The notes: generated from the sequence alone by a model not told the origin. DNA of 64,000 nt from Geobacillus genomosp. 3 (GCF_000445995.2 NC_022080.4:620001-684000); one strand, 5' to 3'; counted from the stretch's first letter, positions 56,285 to 64,000 are shown. Program-made: numbers and translations.

Positions 56285-56518
56285 ATGAGCCAATTTGCCG
56301 CAAAAATCCACGCCCCGGACTATCCGCCGCGCGATCGCCATCCGGCGATTTTCCGGCTGTTTGACAGCTTAAAGCCGGGGGAAGTGATGGAACTGGTGAA
56401 CGACCACGACCCGCGTCCATTGCAATACCAGTTCATGATGGAGCGTCCGGACGAATTTACGTGGGAGTATTTGGAGGAAGGGCCGGACGTATGGCGGGTG
56501 GCGATCGGAAAGAAATAA
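56285..56518 (+). CDS. DUF2249 protein 3
   Basis: A 77-aa protein with the DUF2249 core: RHPAIFRLFDSLKPGEVMELVNDHDPRPL, then WEYLEEGPDVWRVAIGK. ATG at 56285 follows AAAGGAGG. It is the third member of this family in 4 kb and has its own Crp/Fnr-type promoter; mobA follows 103 nt later and may be co-transcribed. Role unknown. Confidence 0.8.
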   Translation: MSQFAAKIHAPDYPPRDRHPAIFRLFDSLKPGEVMELVNDHDPRPLQYQFMMERPDEFTWEYLEEGPDVWRVAIGKK

Positions 56519-56621
56519 CTGCACCGTTTCATCGGGATTTCCGTCTGCAGGCGGAAATCTTTTTTTTCGACGGTTCGTATGGTACGGTAAAAACAAACGA
56601 TGTCCGGAAAGGGGAAGGGTG

Positions 56622-57224
56622 ATGAAACCAACCATTGCCGGAGCGGTGCTCGCCGGCGGCCAGTCGCGCCGATTCGGGCGGCCGAAGGCGTTTGCGCTGC
56701 ACGAAGGCGCGCCGTTTTTCACCTGGTCTGTTGCGGCATTGCGGTCTGTCGCCGATGAACTGTATATCGTCAGCCACCCGTCGCTTGTCGATGAATTCCG
56801 CCGGCAAACGGACATCCCGGTGTTGCTTGACGTGGAGCGCTGCCGCGGCTGTGGGCCGCTTGCCGGCATTTACACCGTGATGGAACAGAGCCAGGCGGAT
56901 TGGGTGTTCGTCTTGCCGTGCGACATGCCGTACATGCGGCAGGAAGTGACGAGTCGGCTTGTTTCCTATATCGATCCGATGGTTGATGCCATCGTCCCGC
57001 TCCATGGCGGCCGTCCGGAGCCATTGGTCGCCTTATACCACCGGCGGCTCAGCCCTGTGATCGCCGAGCTGCTTGATATCGGTGAACGGCGGATGACGGC
57101 GCTCCTTGAACGGATTCACGTCCGGTATATTGACACGAATCAGCTCGGTGTCGAGGAGAAAGTGTGGCACAATGTGAATACACAACAAGAATACGAAAGC
57201 CGCTCAGATAGATGCTGCTTTTGA
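56622..57224 (+). CDS. mobA: molybdenum cofactor guanylyltransferase MobA
   Basis: A 200-aa enzyme that joins GMP to molybdopterin, giving the bis-MGD cofactor of nitrate reductases. The N-terminal GAVLAGGQSRRFGRPKA is the GTP-binding motif; PCDMPYM holds the metal Asp. The ATG after GTG (56622) is taken as start, following GGAAAGGGGAAGG. Its place here ties the island to a molybdoenzyme, presumably Nar, outside the window. Confidence 0.92.
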   Translation: MKPTIAGAVLAGGQSRRFGRPKAFALHEGAPFFTWSVAALRSVADELYIVSHPSLVDEFRRQTDIPVLLDVERCRGCGPLAGIYTVMEQSQADWVFVLPCDMPYMRQEVTSRLVSYIDPMVDAIVPLHGGRPEPLVALYHRRLSPVIAELLDIGERRMTALLERIHVRYIDTNQLGVEEKVWHNVNTQQEYESRSDRCCF

Positions 57225-57407
57225 TAGGCGGCTTGCCTTCGTTGGCATTATCGTGGGCCGACGGTGAAAGAAGAGGAAAGGCGTATAGATCCACCGCTGC
57301 GTAATTTTCGCTGGCATCGAAAGGAAGTGGTGCGTTCTATACTAGGGCTGAAGAGGGGGATCAAGGTAAGTGCGGAGAAAATTGTCTAAAAAGGGAGGAG
57401 AACGGTG

Positions 57408-57854
57408 ATGACCTTGCGCTTCAATTACCGTATTGAAAACCCAGAAGCATTTGAAGCCCTAACTAAACTAGAGGAATTTATGAACAAGAGTGGGCTCGAC
57501 AAAACGCTCTATGAGCTAATTAAAATTCGTGCCTCACAAATTAACGGATGCGCCTTTTGTGTAGATATGCACACTAGGGATTTACGAAACATGGGAGAAA
57601 CTGCACAACGTATTAATTTAATTAGCGTTTGGCGTGAAGCTTACGACATTTTTTCTGAGAAAGAAAAGGCGGTACTGGAATTAACCGAAGCAGTTACGCT
57701 TATTTCAAATAATGGGGTTCCCCAACATTTGTATGAAAAGGTTCGCCAGTTTTTTAGTGAAAAGGAATACGTAGACTTAATTATGGCGATTAACACCATT
57801 AACTGTTGGAATAGAATGGCGATTTCAACAGGTATGTATCCGGGCTGCTTTTAA
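57408..57854 (+). CDS. AhpD-like carboxymuconolactone decarboxylase family protein
   Basis: A 148-aa, all-helical protein with the AhpD motif CAFCVDMHTRDL (CxxC about 47-50 and His), which gives peroxidase activity through a disulfide. The codons are AT-richer than those of the neighbours, suggesting separate acquisition. ATG at 57408 follows GGGAGGAG. It probably acts against peroxide or reactive nitrogen species, but no partner reductase is nearby. Confidence 0.85.
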   Translation: MTLRFNYRIENPEAFEALTKLEEFMNKSGLDKTLYELIKIRASQINGCAFCVDMHTRDLRNMGETAQRINLISVWREAYDIFSEKEKAVLELTEAVTLISNNGVPQHLYEKVRQFFSEKEYVDLIMAINTINCWNRMAISTGMYPGCF

Positions 57855-57958
57855 TCATTTTTTGTTGCAGCTGAGGATCTGTCGCCACATCCGACCGTAC
57901 ACGCGGCCGTCGTCTTCATTCAAGGTGCGATCGCCATCTGTTGTGGCCTCGCTGCGGA

Positions 57959-58001
57959 TGTGATGGATATCACATAATGCGCCTAAGTGTTGCGGTACAA
58001 T
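57959..58001 (+). promoter_or_regulatory. Crp/Fnr-type promoter of the radical SAM gene
   Basis: TGTGA-TGGATA-TCACA (57959-57974) is perfect. TACAAT at 57996-58001 gives a start at 58008, centre at -41.5. Confidence 0.85.
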
Positions 58002-58022
58002 GGAGGCCGAGGAGGGGACATG

Positions 58023-59141
58023 ATGCGCGATTTCAATGAAAACCCGTTTATCGTTATTTGGGAGTTGACGAGGGCGTGTCAATTAAAATGCCTTCATTGC
58101 CGCGCCGAAGCGCAATATCATCGCGATCCGCGCGAGTTGACGTTTGAGGAAGGGAAAAAGCTGATCGATGACATTTACGAGATGGATCAGCCGATGCTCG
58201 TCTTTACGGGAGGCGATCCGCTCATGCGGCCGGATGTGTACGATTTGGCGAAATATGCGATCGACAAAGGATTGCGCGTGTCGATGACGCCGAGCGCGAC
58301 GCCGAACGTGACGAAAGAAGCGATCCGCAAGGCGAAAGAAGTCGGCTTGTCGCGCTGGGCGTTCAGTCTTGACGGGCCGAATGCCGAGATTCACGACCAT
58401 TTCCGCGGCACGAGCGGCTCATTCGATTTGACGATCCGCGCGATTCACTACTTGCATGAACTTGACATTCCCGTGCAAATCAACACCGTCATTTCGCGGT
58501 ACAATGTTCATGTGCTTGACGAGATGGTGGCGCTCGTCGAGAAGTTAAAATGCGTCCTTTGGAGCGTCTTTTTCCTTGTGCCGACAGGCAGGGGAAAAGA
58601 GGAGGATATGATTTCTCCGGTTGAGCATGAGCGGGTGTTCCGCTGGCTGTATGAAACGAGCAAGCGCGTTCCGTTTGACATCAAAACAACGGCAGGCCAG
58701 CATTACCGCCGCGTCGTGCTGCAGGCGAAAATGCGCGAAGGAAAAGCGGCGAAAGGCGGCATCCGTTACGAAGACGTGTTGAACCAAGGGTTGACCGGGC
58801 AGGTCGACGGGCTCGGCCGCGCGCCGAAAGGGGTAAACGACGGCAACGGTTTCGTCTTCATTTCCCATATCGGCGACGTCTACCCGAGCGGGCTGCTGCC
58901 GGTGAAGGCAGGGAACGTCCGGGAAACGCCGCTTGCGGACATTTACCGACACTCGCCGATTTTCCAAGATTTGCGCAATCCGGACAAATACAAAGGGAAA
59001 TGCGGCGTTTGCGAGTTTCGCCATGTGTGCGGCGGCTCGCGCTCGCGGGCGTACGCGGTGACTGGCGACTATTTGGAAAGCGAGCCGTATTGTGTTTACA
59101 TTCCAAAGGCGCTGCGGACAAAAGAGCGCAGTCAATTGTAA
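58023..59141 (+). CDS. radical SAM/SPASM protein, haem-d1/AhbD-like
   Basis: A 372-aa enzyme. The radical SAM cluster motif is CQLKCLHC (about 19-26), and a SPASM-type cysteine set ends the protein (CGVCEFRHVCGG...EPYC), so it should hold auxiliary Fe-S clusters. It resembles the TIGR04053 group, related to haem-modifying AhbC/AhbD and NirJ. NirK needs copper, not haem d1, so the target may be a haem or a peptide. Two adjacent ATGs exist; the second (58023) has better spacing from GGAGGGG. Expression is tied to the Crp/Fnr regulon. Confidence 0.82.
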   Translation: MRDFNENPFIVIWELTRACQLKCLHCRAEAQYHRDPRELTFEEGKKLIDDIYEMDQPMLVFTGGDPLMRPDVYDLAKYAIDKGLRVSMTPSATPNVTKEAIRKAKEVGLSRWAFSLDGPNAEIHDHFRGTSGSFDLTIRAIHYLHELDIPVQINTVISRYNVHVLDEMVALVEKLKCVLWSVFFLVPTGRGKEEDMISPVEHERVFRWLYETSKRVPFDIKTTAGQHYRRVVLQAKMREGKAAKGGIRYEDVLNQGLTGQVDGLGRAPKGVNDGNGFVFISHIGDVYPSGLLPVKAGNVRETPLADIYRHSPIFQDLRNPDKYKGKCGVCEFRHVCGGSRSRAYAVTGDYLESEPYCVYIPKALRTKERSQL

Positions 59142-59246
59142 AGGGGCGGTGAAAACCGGCTGGTTCTTCTAAAATGGCGGCGCCGCCGCGTTCGCGGGAC
59201 GGCGCCCGGGTGCACGCGGCGGACGTTGGTGATGTGTCCGAAACAT

Positions 59247-59280
59247 ACGGGGAAGGGGGAAGGCGCCCTTCCCCGTTTTC
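59247..59280 (+). terminator. hairpin after the radical SAM gene
   Basis: ACGGGGAAGG (59247-59256) pairs with CCTTCCCCGT (59267-59276), continuing into TTTTC. Confidence 0.65.
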
Positions 59281-59349
59281 GCTGTTTAGCGCGAAACATC
59301 ATTGGCGTTCTAAGTTGACGATAAACGTTTCCGGCCCTGTCGGTGTTAA

Positions 59350-59595
59350 GCTTCCCCCTTTCGGTTCAAGGCTCGCTTTAACGAGTCGACAGCCGCGCTG
59401 TTGTCGCCGGACGTCCGGGCGCTGGGGATCGTCACCGTCGAACAGACCGCTGGCGCCATCGCCGGTCCTTTGCCATTTTCGCAAAGTTTGCTGCTCATTT
59501 GGCCGCAGGCGACCGCCTTGATCGCGGCCACTCTCATCTGCTTTGCGGCGGCTTATTTGTTATTTGTGAGGCAGGAAATCCGGGCGCACGGGTGA
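59350..59595 (+). pseudogene. ABC-2 type permease, C-terminal remnant
   Basis: After an in-frame TAA at 59347, an open frame of 81 codons ends a membrane permease: [20 protein letters not shown], then [21 protein letters not shown] and a [11 protein letters not shown] tail, all typical of ABC-2 (NosY/YtrC-like) exporters. No start codon with a ribosome site and no ATPase gene are present; the first four or five helices are missing. It is a decayed leftover, perhaps of a lost ABC exporter of the island. Confidence 0.65.
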
Positions 59596-59718
59596 GAACG
59601 GGCATGGCCTTTTCCGGCTTCCGTGGTCGATGGTGCATGGCGCCGGCACTTTGCGCGGGGCGGGGATGTTTGGAAAGCCTTGAACGCGGCAAAAAACGTG
59701 CTTCACCTAATCGACTGC

Positions 59719-59748
59719 ATCCGTTCCTTGGTAGGAACGGATTTTTTT
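59719..59748 (+). terminator. strong terminator before narK
   Basis: ATCCGTTCC (59719-59727) pairs with GGAACGGAT (59734-59742) and runs into seven Ts. It has no complete gene before it; it probably ended the lost permease transcript. Confidence 0.85.
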
Positions 59749-59812
59749 ATGGCTGTTTTTGTCATACATGCGCCGCTTGGGCAAGAAAACAATATAATGA
59801 TGAAAAGCCATT

Positions 59813-59858
59813 TTTGACAAAAACGTGACAGCAACTTTGACGAAACGGTGACAACAAC
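59813..59858 (+). repeat. 23-bp direct repeat upstream of narK
   Basis: Two head-to-tail copies (59813-59835 and 59836-59858) of TTTGACnAAAnnGTGACAnC agree at 19 of 23 positions. They end 6 bp before the Crp/Fnr site. Direct repeats of this kind suit a response regulator such as ResD, but no consensus match is claimed. Confidence 0.6.
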
Positions 59859-59864
59859 GGCAAA

Positions 59865-59907
59865 TGTGATAAACCTCACAAATCTATTTTCCGTGCCTGC
59901 GTATGAT
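59865..59907 (+). promoter_or_regulatory. Crp/Fnr-type promoter of narK
   Basis: TGTGA-TAAACC-TCACA (59865-59880) is perfect; TATGAT at 59902-59907 gives a start at 59914, centre at -41.5. Confidence 0.85.
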
Positions 59908-59956
59908 GGAATTACAAACAAAGCCACATATTTTGAAGGTTAGGGAGGGGCTTTTC

Positions 59957-61132
59957 ATGAATAAACAAAAGGCGTTGTTGCCGATCACAACGTTGGCAAT
60001 GACATTTTCATTCGCTGTATGGGCCGTCTTTTCACCGCTCGCGAGCACATTCCAAGAAATGTATGGACTGACATCGACACAAAAAAGCATTTTGGTCGCC
60101 ATTCCGGTGCTGCTCGGCTCGATCATGCGTTTGCCGCTTGGCATTTGGACGGACCGGATCGGCGGGAGAAGGCTGTTTTCGCTGTTGCTGTTATTTTTAA
60201 TCATTCCGCTTGTTGGGGCAGGGTTTGCTGATTCATATGCGATGCTCATGTTTTGGGCGTTTTTCATCGGCATGGCCGGAACGTCGTTTTCGATCTCGGT
60301 GACGTTTGTTTCGCGCTTGACTCCGCCGGAAAAACAAGGGACAGCGCTCGGGATTAACGCGATGGGGAACTTCGGCACGGCGGTCGCCAGCTTTTCCGTT
60401 CCATCGATTGCCGCGGCGTTCGGTGTACCGTGGGCGTTTTGGGGGATGATCATCCCGGTTGTCATCATGCTTGTTCTCGTTTGGTTTTTCACACCGGATA
60501 TGCCGAAGCCAAAACAGCAAAAAACGATGCGCGAATCGCTGTCGGTGCTCAAATATAAACATACGTGGACGCTGTCGCTCTTTTACTTCGTTACGTTTGG
60601 GGCGTTCGTTGCCTTTGGCATTTACTTGCCGTCGTTGCTTGTGGATTTGTACGGTTTGACACCGGTCGATGCCGGAATGCGCGCAGCCGGGTTTACGGTT
60701 ATCGCGACGCTCGCCCGGCCGATCGGCGGCTACCTTGGTGATAAAATCGGTGCTGAACGGGTATTGACGTTTGTGTACGCTGGGATGACGCTCGGCGCCT
60801 TAACGGTCGCGTTTGGAATGGAAAACATTTGGGTGATGACAGTGGCTTGCCTGCTGCTCGCGGCAATGTCTGGGTTAGGCAACGGTGCAGTTTTCAAGCT
60901 CGTTCCGCAGCTGTTCCCGGCTGAGACAGGTGCGGTCACCGGTCTTGTTGGCGCCTGGGGCGGACTTGGCGGCTTTTTCCCGCCGATTTTAATGGGAATC
61001 ATTAAAGACGCAACCGGCTCATACGCGCTTGGTTTCATGCTTCTTGGCTTGTTTACCTTGATCTGCTTCTTGCTCAACCGAGTCGTGTTTGGCAAAAAGG
61101 CGGGCGAACCGGTGAAACGGTACGCGTCGTAA
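59957..61132 (+). CDS. narK: nitrate/nitrite MFS transporter (NarK/NNP family)
   Basis: A 391-aa, 12-helix MFS protein of the nitrate-nitrite porter group. It shows LASTFQEMYGLTSTQKS in the first loop, LPLGIWTDRIGGRR (MFS motif A), and glycine-rich helices GNFGTAVASF and GLGNGAVFKLVPQLFP, the two nitrate-signature regions. It imports nitrate or exports nitrite. ATG at 59957 follows AGGGAGGGG; the longer frame to 59903 includes the -10. Monocistronic, with its own terminator. Confidence 0.9.
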   Translation: MNKQKALLPITTLAMTFSFAVWAVFSPLASTFQEMYGLTSTQKSILVAIPVLLGSIMRLPLGIWTDRIGGRRLFSLLLLFLIIPLVGAGFADSYAMLMFWAFFIGMAGTSFSISVTFVSRLTPPEKQGTALGINAMGNFGTAVASFSVPSIAAAFGVPWAFWGMIIPVVIMLVLVWFFTPDMPKPKQQKTMRESLSVLKYKHTWTLSLFYFVTFGAFVAFGIYLPSLLVDLYGLTPVDAGMRAAGFTVIATLARPIGGYLGDKIGAERVLTFVYAGMTLGALTVAFGMENIWVMTVACLLLAAMSGLGNGAVFKLVPQLFPAETGAVTGLVGAWGGLGGFFPPILMGIIKDATGSYALGFMLLGLFTLICFLLNRVVFGKKAGEPVKRYAS

Positions 61133-61160
61133 AGACAATATCATAGTTCGGAAACCAAAG

Positions 61161-61190
61161 AGGCCAAAGGCACGTGCTTTTGGCCTTTTG
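61161..61190 (+). terminator. terminator of narK
   Basis: AGGCCAAA, GCACGTGC and TTTGGCCT form a stem with one internal mismatch, followed by TTTTG. Confidence 0.8.
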
Positions 61191-61380
61191 TTATCATCTC
61201 TTGATGTGCGCTGTCACAGGATACAAAAATGCCTGCCTATCCGACACGATGTAGCGGGTCAATAAGAGGGAGGGGGCCTCCGTTTTCTGGCAGCCAACAT
61301 GAAAACGTTCCTTACGATTGCTACCTTGCGAAACTGTATTGTTCATTATTTCACAAACCATTCAAACATGACCGCCTGCC

Positions 61381-61423
61381 GGTGATACAAATCACTAGGG
61401 GAAAAGTGGAGATGCCGTACCCT
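61381..61423 (+). promoter_or_regulatory. Crp/Fnr-type promoter of nirK
   Basis: GGTGA-TACAAA-TCACT (61381-61396) has two mismatches from the perfect site. TACCCT at 61418-61423 is a weak -10; the predicted start 61430 again puts the centre at -41.5. Confidence 0.6.
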
Positions 61424-61459
61424 AAAGGTGTAGACGATATCACTTAAGGGGGAAGAACG

Positions 61460-62521
61460 ATGAACCGAAAGATGTCTTCGCTGTTGTCCGTCGCGTTGAC
61501 TGCTTCGCTTTTGGCCGCATGCAGCAATGGGGGAGGGGAGGCAAAGGCGGAAAATAAAAATGGAACAGCGGCCTCTGCGCAACAGTCTGCCGAAAACGTG
61601 TTAGCCGCTCATCAAGGAGTCAACCAAGCGCCGGTGCCGTTGAAAATGGAGCGGATCGGCCCGCATGATGTCCGCGTTGAAATGACGGCGCAAATCACTG
61701 ATATTGAAATTGACAAAGGGAAAATGTATAAAGCATGGACGTTTAACGGTCAAGCGCCAGGGCCGCTCGTCGTCGTCAATGAAGGGGACACAATCCACTT
61801 TACATTAAAAAATATGGATCCGGTCATCCCGCACAGCATGGATTTCCATGCCGTCCACGCTGCTCCGTCCGAAGATTTTATTGATGTGATGCCAAACGAA
61901 TCGGGAACGTTCACGTATCCGGCGAACAAACCGGGTGTGTTTATGTACCATTGCGGCACGAAGCCAGTGTTGCAGCATATCGCCAACGGCATGCACGGTG
62001 TGATCATCGTCAAGCCGAAAAACGGCTATCCGACCGATAAAGAAGTCGACCGCGAATATGTGCTCATCCAAAACGAGTGGTACAAATATAACGATATGAA
62101 TGACTTCCAAAACGGAGTGCCAAGCTACGTCGCTTTCTCGACGAAAGCGCTGAAGCCTGGTGACCTGAACACAAACGGGGATACGTTCACGCTGAAAGAA
62201 AAACCGTTGCTTGCGAAAGTCGGCGAGAAAATTCGCTTGTATGTCAATAACGTTGGCCCGAACGAGGTGAGTTCGTTCCACGTCGTCGGCACTGTCTTCG
62301 ATGATGTGTATCTTGACGGCAACCCGAGCAATCATCTAAAGGGAATGCAAACGGTGATGCTTCCGGCAAGCGGCGGCGCGGTTGTCGAATTTACCGTCAC
62401 CAAACCGGGAACGTACCCGATCGTCACTCATCAGTTTAACCATGCACAAAAAGGAGCCGTCGCCACGCTGAAAGTCACAGAAACCGGTGAAGACGACGGC
62501 GCGGAAACAAGCGGACATTAA
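61460..62521 (+). CDS. nirK: copper-containing nitrite reductase NirK
   Basis: A 353-aa two-cupredoxin enzyme that reduces nitrite to NO outside the membrane. A lipobox LLAAC (Cys about 21) anchors it, as is usual for Gram-positive NirK. Copper ligands are seen: type 2 His in PHSMDFHAVH and THQFNHAQ, type 1 in VMPNE-bounded MYHCGTKPVLQHIANGMHG (Cys, His, Met). It closely resembles the G. thermodenitrificans NirK. ATG at 61460 follows AAGGGGG. The NO it makes is removed by qNOR. Confidence 0.94.
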   Translation: MNRKMSSLLSVALTASLLAACSNGGGEAKAENKNGTAASAQQSAENVLAAHQGVNQAPVPLKMERIGPHDVRVEMTAQITDIEIDKGKMYKAWTFNGQAPGPLVVVNEGDTIHFTLKNMDPVIPHSMDFHAVHAAPSEDFIDVMPNESGTFTYPANKPGVFMYHCGTKPVLQHIANGMHGVIIVKPKNGYPTDKEVDREYVLIQNEWYKYNDMNDFQNGVPSYVAFSTKALKPGDLNTNGDTFTLKEKPLLAKVGEKIRLYVNNVGPNEVSSFHVVGTVFDDVYLDGNPSNHLKGMQTVMLPASGGAVVEFTVTKPGTYPIVTHQFNHAQKGAVATLKVTETGEDDGAETSGH

Positions 62522-62600
62522 TGTTCCCCCGTTTCCCCAAACGGGAGATGGCCGCCCAAAGCCCTATAGCTCTTATTATACGGCGGCAAAAAGAAAAAGA

Positions 62601-62616
62601 AGTGATTCGCATCACA
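62601..62616. promoter_or_regulatory. orphan Crp/Fnr-type site
   Basis: AGTGA-TTCGCA-TCACA, one mismatch from the perfect palindrome, lies between the convergent nirK and ilvB genes. No promoter or gene start is in reach, so it is either chance or serves an unseen transcript. Confidence 0.3.
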
Positions 62617-62624
62617 ACCGACAA

Positions 62625-62675
62625 GAAAAAAAGAGCGTCCGGCAGGCCGTGAACAACGGCCGGTCGGGCGCTCTT
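62625..62675 (-). terminator. terminator of ilvB
   Basis: AAGAGCG (62631-62637) pairs with CGCTCTT (62669-62675), with further GC pairing inside (GGCCGTTG region). The minus strand continues TTTTTTTCTTG. Confidence 0.8.
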
Positions 62676-62679
62676 CCCA

Positions 62680-64000
62680 TCAGCGCGCCAAAATAGCTTG
62701 GTCGTTGCTTTGCCCAGGGGGAACGATCGGATAAACGTTTTCTTCCTCGGCGATGTTAAAATCAAGCAAGACCGGTCCATTGTGCGCTAACGCTTTTTTG
62801 ATGATCGCCTCTGCCTCTGCTTCCGAGTCGGCCGCATACCCGGCCGCCCCGTATGCCCCGGCCAGCTTAGCAAAATCAGGCGAAGTAATTTTCACGGCTG
62901 AATAGCGCCCTTGGTAAAACAGTTCCTGCCACTGGCGCACCATCCCCAAATACCCGTTGTTTAATACGGCGATTTTAATCGGGAGGTTGTGTGCAACAGC
63001 CGTCAACATTTCTTGAAGATTCATTTGAAAACTGCCGTCCCCGGTCACACAAATGACCGTTTGGCCCGGCGCAGCGACAGCGGCGCCGATGGCTGCCGGG
63101 AGGCCGTACCCCATCGTCCCGAGTCCGCCGGACGTTAAAAAGGACCGCGGTTTGGTAAAGGCATAATGATGGGCTGTCCATATTTGGTGTTGGCCGACGT
63201 CGGTGACCACAATCGCCTCGTCTCCTGCGAGAGCTGAAAGCATTTGGATGACTTTTTGCGGCTTTAGGCGGCTTGCAGACGTATCGAAGCGGGGCACCGT
63301 CCGCCGCCACTGTGTCGCTTCCGCCACCCAGTCTTTCGTATGTTCCCGGATGAGTGGATAGCGGAGCCGATCGATTAAAGAATGGAAAAATTGTTTCGCA
63401 TCCCCGACAATCGGAAGGTCGACACGGATGTTTTTGTTAATCTCGGAAGCGTCAATATCGACATGAATTTTTTTCGATTTTGGCGAAAATCCGCTCATTT
63501 TTCCCGTCACCCGGTCGCTGAAGCGCACGCCGGCGCAAATGAGCAAGTCGCATTGATGGACCGCTTTATTGGCCGCATAAGTCCCGTGCATGCCGAGCAT
63601 TCCTAAGTATAACGGATTTTGAGCGAAAGCGCCAATTCCCATCAACGAGCTGACAACGGGGATTTGGCCTTTTATGGCCACCTCGCGCACCAGTTCCGAG
63701 GCGCCGGAGCTGATGACCCCACCGCCGATAAACAAGACCGGTTTTTTGGCGCTTTCAATGGCGGCAATGGCGGCTTCCAACGATTTTTTCGGTATTTTCT
63801 TCGGTTTCGGGAGTGAAGCTTTTGGCATCGGGTAGGACGCCGTCGCCTCCTGGCGGAGAAGATGAGTTGGAATTTCCACCGTCACCGGCCCTGGTCTTCC
63901 ACTTAGCGCAATTTCATAGGCGTGCTGGATGGTTGATGGGATGCCGCTGATTTCGTTCACTTGCAAATGGTATTTCGTAACCGGTGTGCAAAGGCTAAAC
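62680..64000 (-). CDS. ilvB: acetolactate synthase large subunit, partial
   Basis: The C-terminal 439 residues of a TPP- and FAD-dependent acetolactate synthase; the frame runs off the right end of the window. Present are the central FAD-type domain and the TPP-binding domain (GDGSFQMNLQEMLTA...NNGYLGMVRQWQELFY). The MVRQWQ segment is typical of the anabolic IlvB type, which needs a small subunit IlvN, rather than the catabolic AlsS. It makes acetolactate for valine and leucine synthesis. The N-terminus with the catalytic Glu is outside. Confidence 0.92.
   Translation of the reverse strand, partial: FSLCTPVTKYHLQVNEISGIPSTIQHAYEIALSGRPGPVTVEIPTHLLRQEATASYPMPKASLPKPKKIPKKSLEAAIAAIESAKKPVLFIGGGVISSGASELVREVAIKGQIPVVSSLMGIGAFAQNPLYLGMLGMHGTYAANKAVHQCDLLICAGVRFSDRVTGKMSGFSPKSKKIHVDIDASEINKNIRVDLPIVGDAKQFFHSLIDRLRYPLIREHTKDWVAEATQWRRTVPRFDTSASRLKPQKVIQMLSALAGDEAIVVTDVGQHQIWTAHHYAFTKPRSFLTSGGLGTMGYGLPAAIGAAVAAPGQTVICVTGDGSFQMNLQEMLTAVAHNLPIKIAVLNNGYLGMVRQWQELFYQGRYSAVKITSPDFAKLAGAYGAAGYAADSEAEAEAIIKKALAHNGPVLLDFNIAEEENVYPIVPPGQSNDQAILAR

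Noticed and set aside
61207..61220. TGTGCGCTGTCACA as a further Crp/Fnr site before nirK
   Set aside because: The half-sites are two bases too close and the left half is imperfect; no -10 lies at the right distance.

Overview
The window looks like a chromosomal stretch of a moderately GC-rich thermophilic Bacillaceae, most likely Geobacillus. The evidence is a set of genes in Bacillus subtilis yis/yit order (asnO, yisQ, yisR, a yitJ-type gene, yitK, a degV gene, yitU, yitV, yitW), a GerA-type germination operon, an S-box riboswitch, and proteins very close to known Geobacillus enzymes (588-aa neopullulanase, membrane-anchored alpha-amylase, quinol NO reductase, copper nitrite reductase). Most starts carry strong GGAGG-type ribosome sites; GTG and TTG starts are common. 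No rRNA, tRNA, CRISPR array or intact insertion sequence was seen.

Layout. 1-5.3 kb: tail of an EAL protein, DUF2777, asnO, yisQ (MATE), yisR (AraC). 5.3-13.5 kb: maltodextrin locus with neopullulanase divergent from mdxEFG, a membrane-anchored alpha-amylase and a LacI-type regulator; three LacI-type operator candidates lie in the divergent region. 13.7-15.7 kb: SDR oxidoreductase, AbrB/Doc toxin-antitoxin pair with a perfect inverted-repeat operator, and a PIN-domain fragment beside a copied scrap of metH. 15.8-21.3 kb: metH and a homocysteine methyltransferase/MTHF reductase under one SAM-I riboswitch. 21.4-28.3 kb: lactate permease followed by a MocR/PaiB/LysE/B3-B4 block bounded by a 107-bp direct repeat of the permease 3' end; then GrpB. 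28.5 kb: yitK.

29.2-34.9 kb: a visibly AT-richer operon (GntR regulator, family III CoA-transferase, HMG-CoA lyase, three-gene TRAP transporter) that reads as a compact pathway for uptake and cleavage of a free branched hydroxy-dicarboxylate, perhaps 3-hydroxy-3-methylglutarate. 35-38.8 kb: small proteins, DegV, yitU, yitV, and an intergenic segment able to form a pseudoknot. 38.8-43.3 kb: M20 amidohydrolase and MFS transporter divergent from a GAF-PucR regulator. 43.4-46.3 kb: cadCA. 46.5-50.3 kb: ger operon in B-A-C order. 50.5 kb: yitW.

50.9-62.5 kb: denitrification island: an NnrS-like membrane protein, three DUF2249 proteins, a cysteine-poor Crp/Fnr regulator, qNOR, MobA, a radical SAM/SPASM protein, a NarK-type transporter and NirK. 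Six promoters here carry a TGTGA-N6-TCACA-like site centred exactly 41.5 bp upstream of the start predicted from a -10-like hexamer, which defines a local regulon. The window ends inside an ilvB-type acetolactate synthase gene.
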